A stretch of 64,000 nucleotides of DNA from Eurosta solidaginis (lineage: Eukaryota > Arthropoda > Insecta > Diptera > Tephritidae), in contig NC_090319.1 in assembly GCF_040869045.1 (NCBI RefSeq), forward strand, positions 278,105,693 through 278,169,692, given 5' to 3'. Position numbers and translations under genes: made by a program. The stretch's first letter is position 1. Each line of letters opens with the position of its first letter. This document shows, one piece after another, positions 57,009 to 64,000 of this stretch. Below the pieces are notes generated by a model, which worked only from the letters and a program-made list of their open reading frames with translations, was not told the DNA's origin and did no database searches.

Positions 57009-57814
57009 CAAGTAAGGACGGGACTGTCTTCGGCTGTGCCGAAGACTTCATACCTTTCATGAATGGGACTGAACAATAATCTTATCCCGTTCGTAATCTC
57101 AGAATAATCGGATGTATAAGATAAGAAATATATAGTGAACAGATGTACGAACCTAAACGATTTTTAAGATAAATATAAAATAAAAAATGGGAAAAACCCC
57201 CTTATCTGAAAATCGGTTGTATGGGATATATATTATATATAGCTTGGATCGAAATGATTCTTACAGGAAATCTTCTATGATATATTATAATATATATCAC
57301 CAAGTTTGACTTTTTTATATTGGAAACTAAGGGAGAAATGGCCAAAAATCTTTCTATCTGAACAATCGGTTGTATGGGATATAACTATATATAGCTCCGA
57401 TCAAAGTGATTTTATCAAGATATCTTCTATGAGGTATTAGAATATATATCGCCGAGTTTCACGTTTATACTTTCTAAATTGCGGCAGGAATGACCAAAAA
57501 CGTCTTATCTGAACGATCGCTTGTATGGGAGATATATGTTATAGTGGTCCGATCCTACCGCATCCGACAAATGTCTAATATAATACAAAAATACATCCTT
57601 GTGCCAAATTTCATTGAGATATCTCAATATTTGAGGGACTAGTTTGCGTTCAAACAGACAGACGGACGGACGGACAGACGGACATGGCTATATCAACTCA
57701 GTTCGTCGCCCTGATCAATTCGATATACTTAATGGTGAGTATATCTTCTATATTTCTCAACGTTACAAACATCGGACCAAAGTTAATATACCATTTCATG
57801 TTCATGAAAGGTAT
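57009..57814 (-). mobile_element. mini-me/DINE-1-like element, complete copy
   Basis: Minus-strand copy: hairpin GTCTTCGGC-TGT-GCCGAAGAC (57026-57046), subterminal repeats ATACCTTTCATGAA (57050-57063) and TTCATGAAAGGTAT (57801-57814), GACGGACGGACGG microsatellite at 57659-57682. Confidence 0.75.
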
Positions 57815-58490
57815 AATTATGACTTTTTCATACCATATTACCGTCATACTTGTACTTGAAACACACTCCGGTCCACATTCGCTCCACGACCACGGCGCAT
57901 ATGTAAGAAGAATTTATACGAGCTTTGTTTATACGATTTAATTACTCATAGTAAAAATTAAGTGGGTACTTAAGTCAGTTGCAGCTTTTAGACATAATTT
58001 CCTATGGAGTATATATCAAAAAAGATGCAACCAACTTTAAGTAACTACGAAATTTCGACAGTCATATGAACCATAAAATGATTATCACAGCTGTTCCCTT
58101 TTACAAATTTCCGAGATATGCAATAGACGCACATAATTTGTGAATATTCTCATTCAGTGTTCTTGTAGCGTAGGCAGTAATGCGCTAGCAAAACTAACTG
58201 TTTAAGTGATAATATAAATGAAAATACCAAGGTTCGGATAAATTAATTTATGTACCTTCGTTCGCTCTTAGTTTACACACATACGTGAATTTTTAAAAAT
58301 TTATTCCGCTTTCACATTCACAAACGTGAATATAGAATGAAATTTCAGACCCTTAGTGTTCGAGAACGATTGATTCGTTGTTTAGTGTTTAAAACTTAAA
58401 ACCGTATACAGTGGTATCAGTTGAACCAGAAGAATTAAAACCAGCGAAGCTGCCAAGGCATGCAGAGGAGGACCATACTAATCTGGATGT
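57815..58490. other. Unassigned sequence
   Basis: No gene or element recognised. Confidence 0.5.
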
Positions 58491-58492
58491 CA

Positions 58493-59257
58493 GGGAACGT
58501 ACCCAAATAACGTGACCCCTTTAGGGGGAGGGTGGGTTTCTTTAGGTATTACACCTGGTCACAGGGGGGAGGGGAGAGATTGAGACTTTATCACGTAGTC
58601 AATAATCTCTAGAAAATCTTGAAATTTTTTTTTGTGGAGTTTATTTCGCGTCAAAAATTTCCATGAAAAATCATCAGAAAAACGTGCACGGTAATGCAGT
58701 GGACGACGTGTCTCGCATGCGACCTCTGCAGGCCCTCTCCAGGAGACCAATAGAGATCTTATGTATCGTGGAGCAAAGCGCGGAGTGGATAGACATCGAG
58801 GCTGTCTACGAGGAAAAAATAATCACGTCTGAAGAAACTCCTGATGCCACTGCTCCCATAATCTACGATGTATCCCAGTGGCTTGATGCTGGAAGCGTAT
58901 TCGTTAAAGTTGAATTAGATGAAAAGAAATAAAAAAGAAAAAGACTTTATAAATTAAGTTGTTGTTCGAATATGTTTTTAAATACATTTTTTCTTCTTAA
59001 TATTATTAACTTATAATTATATGTATGCACGCACGCTTCGCGTAACGCGGCGGGTGCCGAATTAATAAAAACAAATATAAATAACAAATATAAATCAATC
59101 AAAATGTTCCAAAAAATAATTTAAAATCATCCTTGAACTACTACGTGAAAACTAAAGGGGGAGAGGAGTCTTAAAATATACCACTGTAGGTCACCGAGGA
59201 GGGGGGAGTGGGATAAAAAGTTGTAGAAAATGGGTCACATAGTTTGGGTACGTTCCC
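58493..59257 (+). mobile_element. Short DNA transposon with 26-bp TIRs and an 89-codon ORF
   Basis: TIRs at 58493-58518 and 59232-59257 match at 23 of 26 bases and begin GGGAACGTACCCAAA. Borders are TCA and TAA, two of three identical, so the target duplication and superfamily are uncertain (PIF/Harbinger-like 3-bp or a decayed hAT-like 8-bp site). G-rich tracts lie inside both ends. Confidence 0.7.
58663..58932 (+). CDS. Small ORF inside the TIR element, function unknown
   Basis: 89 residues starting MKNHQKNVHGNAVDDVSRMR and ending DAGSVFVKVELDEKK. The second half is acidic and non-repetitive (EWIDIEAVYEEKIITSEETP), unlike the compositional frames elsewhere. AATAAA overlaps its stop. No transposase motif was recognised. 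It could be a remnant of a transposon gene, a captured host exon end, or chance. An alternate frame upstream (FHEKSSEKRAR) may belong to the same original gene. Confidence 0.4.
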   Translation: MKNHQKNVHGNAVDDVSRMRPLQALSRRPIEILCIVEQSAEWIDIEAVYEEKIITSEETPDATAPIIYDVSQWLDAGSVFVKVELDEKK

Positions 59258-59577
59258 TAAGTTAAAAAGTAACAATTCTGGAGCGCAGTTCACGATCAGG
59301 TGCAATTGGGCTTGCATCGTTGCATATCATATTTCCATAGCGAACCATTATAATACCTAAACAAAGTACACGCATATGCACCTGTCAAGCATTACACAAT
59401 TTTCATTGGAAACGCAATGAGCAAAGCAACATTTCGAAGAGCAGATGTTCCCTGCAAGAACACTTAAGTTAGATTACCAGTTATCTCAATGAAAGTTTTA
59501 TGAGTTTTTTAAGCGTGAATTGATAATTATATGCATGTGTGCACAGATGCACAATATCATATTTTAATTAATTACAT

Positions 59578-59699
59578 TATATGTGACTCGGTCTTTGAAA
59601 AGGTGGCTCATGACTAAAAAAAAACAGCTGTTAACAGCTGTTTCTCGCAATTTCTTTTTTGAGTCATAAGCCACCTTTTCATAGACTAGGTCACATATA
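59578..59699. mobile_element. Hairpin MITE, 122 bp
   Basis: Arms of about 50 bases start TATATGTGAC and share GAAAAGGTGGCT and ATGACT on both sides. The loop side contains the perfect 20-base palindrome AACAGCTGTTAACAGCTGTT (59623-59642) with two CAGCTG E-boxes. Confidence 0.75.
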
Positions 59700-60400
59700 T
59701 TTTATATTAGTGGAACCGAGCAATTCACAACTGGATTTCGATATGTCCAATCCACCATAAAAAAACGTTCCTCGCGAAGACTTTTTATGTTTTGTCCCTG
59801 TTGTTGAGGTTACCGGTGCCGGTCCCGCAAATACTTTGCTAACAACATTATGGATTATTATTATTATCTTTTCGTTTTTGTTGTGAATGTTCTAATTAAG
59901 AAAGATTTTAAATATGAACCCCCTGAAAAATTTTCCTCGATCCGCCCTTGCTTATAGCCTATATTAAATAAGGCTTAAATAAAAATTATTATAATCCATT
60001 AGCTCTAGTATTACTACCTCATTATAAGGCTTATGGACCAAATTAAATATCGCTTAAATACATAAGGCCTTAATATGAGATACTACTTGCTATATTAGGA
60101 CCCTTTATGAAAAGCTTATGGCCCATTAAGAATCAGGCAAACAAAAGGCGAGCACGATTGCTTAATTATAAAGTGTATGAATCAAGTGGAATAAGAAACA
60201 GTACACCATATTTTAATCTTATTTTAGGTCTAATTGCACATAAAAAACCAGGCTTGTACAGGACTTATAATAAGGCACCGACTGACTTTTAATTCCTGGT
60301 TTAATTTTTACAATCACCTACCTACTATTTAAATATAGATTGGTAAACATAGAAAATTCATTTTTAGTTTTTACGTTGAGGTTACGGGGCAAATAAATTT
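59700..60400. other. Unassigned sequence
   Basis: No gene or element recognised. Confidence 0.45.
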
Positions 60401-60479
60401 AAAAATACTTTTTGAGAGTTTTTCCAAATTTTCGATATCGAAGAAGTGGGCGTGGTTATTGTCCGATTTCGCTCATTTT

Positions 60480-60625
60480 AAATAGCTATCTGGATGAGTG
60501 CCCATGAACTTACATACCAAATTTCATTAAGATACCTCAAAATTTACTCAAGTTATCGTGTTCACGGACGGACGGACGGACATGGCCAAATGAATTTCTT
60601 TTTTCGCCCAGATCATATTGATATA
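60480..60625 (-). mobile_element. mini-me/DINE-1-like core fragment
   Basis: ACCAAATTTCATTAAGATAC, the GGACGGACGGACGGACATGG microsatellite and following bases match the core of 57009-57814; ends missing. Confidence 0.5.
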
Positions 60626-61179
60626 TATAAGTATATATCTATCTCGACTAGTTTTTGTCGTTACGTGTTAACGTTATGCGAACAAAATTCATATAATCTG
60701 TGAGGTCTGCGCAGCTGAGTATAAATAGGAAGGTGCTTTTTGTGAGTATGCAAAGTTTCGCGTTTTTTGTGGTCTGCATGAAATAGCTTTGACCATTAGT
60801 CACTTATCACAACAATATATGCCGTAAACGTAAGTATTTGATGAAATTTTAAGCTTCTAACCGTTAAAAAGGGGGCAGAAATTACACTTTATATGGGGTA
60901 TATAATATACCACTGATCTCTTTAATTTCAATGAGATAACAACGTATGCTATATACGAAGCATTTGGTGAAATTTGAACGTTTTAACTGTGTGTAGAAAT
61001 TGCGAAAAGTTTTCTATCTGAACAATCCGTTGTGGGGACATATGCTATATGTATATACCGATCTCATCCGTTTTTAAACGGTTTTATTTAGCTTGACTTG
61101 ACAGGCTCGCTGGCTGGCTGGCACGAATTTTGTAATTGAAATTTAAGTAACTTCCCGATAAGCTACACGTTTGAAACTT

Positions 61180-61545
61180 GGAATATAGTTCAGAACACGA
61201 AGCCAGTGCAATAATAAGAAAAAAAATCCGATAGGTGGCGTAAGTATCGAAAGATTTAAAAAAATCGTATTTGTGGTCCGATTTGGCTCATATTTGGAAC
61301 ATAATACATACATGAATAGAAAGCGACATATGAAGAAAATCGCCGCTAGGTGGCGCAAGGATCGAGATATTAAAAAAATCGTATTTGTGGTCCAATTTGG
61401 CTCATATCTGGAACACATATTACATACATGAATACATAGCGACCTATGAAAAAAAATAACCAGTAGGTGGCGCAAGATCGAGATATTCAAAATACTCGTA
61501 TTTGTGGTCCGATTTGGCTCATATTTGGAACAAATATTACATACA
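61180..61545 (+). repeat. Three tandem ~120 bp units
   Basis: Each unit has (T/C)AGGTGGCG(T/C)AAG, ATCGAGATATT or a variant, TCGTATTTGTGGTCCGATTT and GGCTCATATTTGGAAC. Units recur at about 120-base steps. The text is close to sequence commonly attached to mini-me-like repeats. Confidence 0.75.
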
Positions 61546-61549
61546 GTTC

Positions 61550-62400
61550 TGTAGAAGTGACATTAAAATATTGCCACACATTCATAACCTACATATCATT
61601 TTCAATAGACTTCTTATCACAAAAATTTCACAATCAGTAAAATGTAGTATAATTGTTTTTGTTTTTAAGCATAATAATGCCATTTCACCTAGAATATAAT
61701 TTAGGCGAGGCATTAAAAAGGAAAGAAAGAGATAGTTGGGCAATATATTTTTGTCACTAATCGAGCTGAAAGGATTTATTTCAAATACACGTGTGTCTAT
61801 AATATATATGACAATGAACTTAAAACTAAGTAAAAGAATGAAGCTAACATCTTTTATTTTAAGTGTACTTGCCACTCACTTAATTTATGTTTAAGCATAC
61901 CAAGAGATATTGAGAATTTGTGAAGGACAACGTGCGAAACAAAAAGTAACAACTTTAACATTTTTTACAAGAGCTCTATGCGAAAATTTCGAAAGCATTT
62001 CTTCTCGTTTGGAACGTCGATATTTACATTTTTGGCGTCTTTTTTTTAAACTATTCCCGTAGGTGATTTCAGAACCCCATAAACTTAAATAACAACAATA
62101 TTAACTAGTTTTTCGCACCTAATTACATGTGATCCGTGATCCGTTATTGCACAGTTGAAACTTTTAAAACGCTTGATTTTTAATCTGAGGCCTAGGGCTT
62201 GATTCAGTAAATGTGAGCTCAGAACTCACACTTTCTGAATCTAGGCTCTGGTATAAAGTTTAAACATTAGGGGAAAAGTAAGAATCTATAAAAATAGCAT
62301 TAACGTTTGTAGTTTCTTAGTTTTATTTATGATTTACTGAGTTTTGAAACACCGCAAATTTTTGAACCTTTCCTTACTAAAGCCTAACTGCGCTATTCAT
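61550..62400. other. Unassigned sequence with one stem-loop
   Basis: No gene. An imperfect stem-loop lies at 62190-62246 (GATTCAG/CTGAATC and TGTGAG/CTCACA arms). Confidence 0.45.
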
Positions 62401-62405
62401 TTTAT

Positions 62406-62912
62406 TGTGACGAATATTAGCAACATTGAGGGATACTATCATCTCTAAGACGATGCTAAGCTGTGACTTGTATGCACATCAATAAATAAATGATTATGTT
62501 TACACATATGTACGTCCACGCAGCGGAGAAGAGACACACAAACACATGCAGATATCTTATCTGAGATGCTCCAAAATTATTCAATTATAATTGTGCTCAC
62601 ATATACACGCGCATATGAGAAGCTATAAACGTAGTAGTTTTATAGCTGATAACCAACTAGTAAATTTTAGAAATGGAAGCGCCTAGAAGTATACGAACGA
62701 GAAATCACAGAGTATAAAAGGCAGCAACAGTAGAGGCACAACAATCACTTTGATTTAAGACGCTATCTGGCGAGCAATAGTAGTGTTATTGTGAATACTT
62801 TAATAAAGGCCATTTTGCATTATTGAATAGTGGAGTTATTTACTCAACAGTTTGGTGATTCGAACGTTAGCAGAAGGTTGCAAATAAGAGGATTTGCAGT
62901 AAATTCGCTACA
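62406..62912 (+). mobile_element. Solo LTR with TTAT target duplication
   Basis: 507 bases from TGTGACGAATATTAG to AATTCGCTACA, flanked by TTAT (62402-62405 and 62913-62916). It has TATAAAAG at 62713-62720 and AATAAA at 62802-62807, the layout of U3-R-U5. A 4-bp duplication suits Ty3/gypsy elements. Same family as 40862-41528; no internal region present. Confidence 0.8.
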
Positions 62913-63119
62913 TTATTTAATTGCAATTAAGCAAAACTAGGTTCACAATGTTTGGTAGGTGAAAGAGATACACATTAATTTTATTTGTCAAGTTTGAATT
63001 AAAGCGTCTCCTATTTTTCTATATTTGTAAAAATTTTATGTAGGAAACCAAAGAAACATAAATAAATATTAAATACCGAACTGTTTGTATACAAGTAAAA
63101 TAAAACAAAAATGTTGTCC

Positions 63120-63398
63120 TTTTTTTAAGATTTGGTCCCAAATGAAAATATGAAGTGGAAACCATGCATCTAAATATACCCGCTCACCGAACTTTATCGA
63201 GATATCTCAAAAACTTAGGGACTAGTTTGCATACCAACACACAGACTGACAGACGGACATGGCTAAATCGACTCACCCCTTCATCCTGTTCATTTCGGTA
63301 TACTTATTGGTGCGTCTGTCTCTTCTCCTTTAAGGACTTACAATTTCGGCATTCGTGAAGAACTTAATATACCATTTCATTTTCACGAAATGTATAAA
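63120..63398 (-). mobile_element. mini-me/DINE-1-like core, diverged
   Basis: Contains TTATCGAGATATCTCAAAAA, GGGACTAGTTTGC, GACAGACGGACATGGCTAAA and ends ATTTTCACGAAATGTATA, in the orientation of 57009-57814; hairpin end absent. Confidence 0.55.
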
Positions 63399-63494
63399 AC
63401 TCCAGTTTTCTTAAAAATTTTGCGACAATTAATCGACTATAGTTAAATTTTATTTATCATGTATCTCGCTGAAGTTTAAGCAATGTTTTTTATT

Positions 63495-64000
63495 ATACCT
63501 TTCATGAACATGAAATGGTATATTAACTGTGGTCCGATGTTTGTAACGCTGAGAAATATAGAAGATAGACTCACTATTAAGTATACCGAATTGATCAGGG
63601 CGACGAACTGAGTTGATATAGCCATGTTGATATAGTCTGTCCGTCTGTCTGTTTGAACGCAAACTAGTACCTCAAATTTTGAGATATCTCAAGGAAATTT
63701 GGCAAAAGGATATATTTTTGTATTATATTAGACATTTGTCGGATCCGGTAGGATCGGACCACTATAACATATATCCATACAACCGATCGTTCATATAAGA
63801 CGATTTTGGACATTCCTGCAATTATAAAGTATAAACGTGAAACTCGTGATATATAATCTAATATATCATAGAAGATATCCTGAAAAAATCACTTTCATCG
63901 GAGCTATATATAATATATATCCCATACAACCGATCGTTCAGATAGAAATATTTTTGGCCATTTCTCCCTTAATTTCCAATATAAAAACGTTAAACTTTAT
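63495..64000 (+). mobile_element. mini-me/DINE-1-like element, cut by window end
   Basis: ATACCTTTCATGAA at 63495-63508, then the family core with a short GTCTGTCCGTCTGTCTG microsatellite; the 3' hairpin lies beyond the window. Confidence 0.7.

Overview
This is eukaryotic DNA, about two-thirds A+T, with spliced genes and a dense load of transposable elements. The element mix points to a higher dipteran, most likely a tephritid fruit fly: RNase H-bearing and Jockey-like LINEs, rolling-circle elements of two kinds, a piggyBac remnant, tRNA-derived SINEs, mini-me/DINE-1-like repeats, and a cuticle-protein-like host gene. The fly placement rests on these families; the tephritid call is inference.

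Layout. 0-5.9 kb: CGATA-rich repeat, an internally deleted piggyBac element with TTAA flanks, a SINE, and RTE-like and other LINE remnants. 5.9-8.2 kb: a Helitron (minus strand) with both termini and a spliced helicase but no Rep domain. 8.2-9.5 kb: a nested foldback element. 10.1-11.8 kb: a TTA-flanked TIR element with other repeats inside it. 11.9-14.9 kb: SINEs, a LINE 5' fragment and an R1-like reverse transcriptase remnant. 15.25-18.37 kb: two Helitrons joined head to tail, each carrying a 128-129 bp satellite. 18.6-27 kb: mini-me/DINE-1-like element, palindromic MITE, another Helitron, a second CGATA cluster, SINE and LINE debris. 28.3-33.58 kb: a nearly full-length RNase H-bearing LINE with a 14 bp target duplication. 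36.7-38.4 kb: a 5'-truncated Jockey-like LINE with a 13 bp target duplication. 39.35-40.35 kb: a pyrimidine tract. 40.9-41.5 kb: a solo LTR.

41.9-48.1 kb holds the only convincing host gene: two exons on the plus strand that splice in frame into about 1,037 residues ending in a Rebers-Riddiford-like chitin-binding domain, with a heptad repeat array upstream. The 5' exon(s) with the start codon and any signal peptide were not found. 48-64 kb is mostly AT-rich and unassigned, with a tandem duplication, a Helitron remnant, mini-me/DINE-1-like copies, a TIR element carrying an 89-codon ORF, a hairpin MITE, a 120 bp tandem repeat and a second solo LTR.

No RNA gene, CRISPR array or operon was found. 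Most other open frames are shadows of repeats. The most interesting structures are the tandem Helitron pair with its satellite, the deleted but terminus-complete Helitron with an intron, the LINE that seems to have lost the end of its endonuclease between two short repeats, and the host gene's heptad array.
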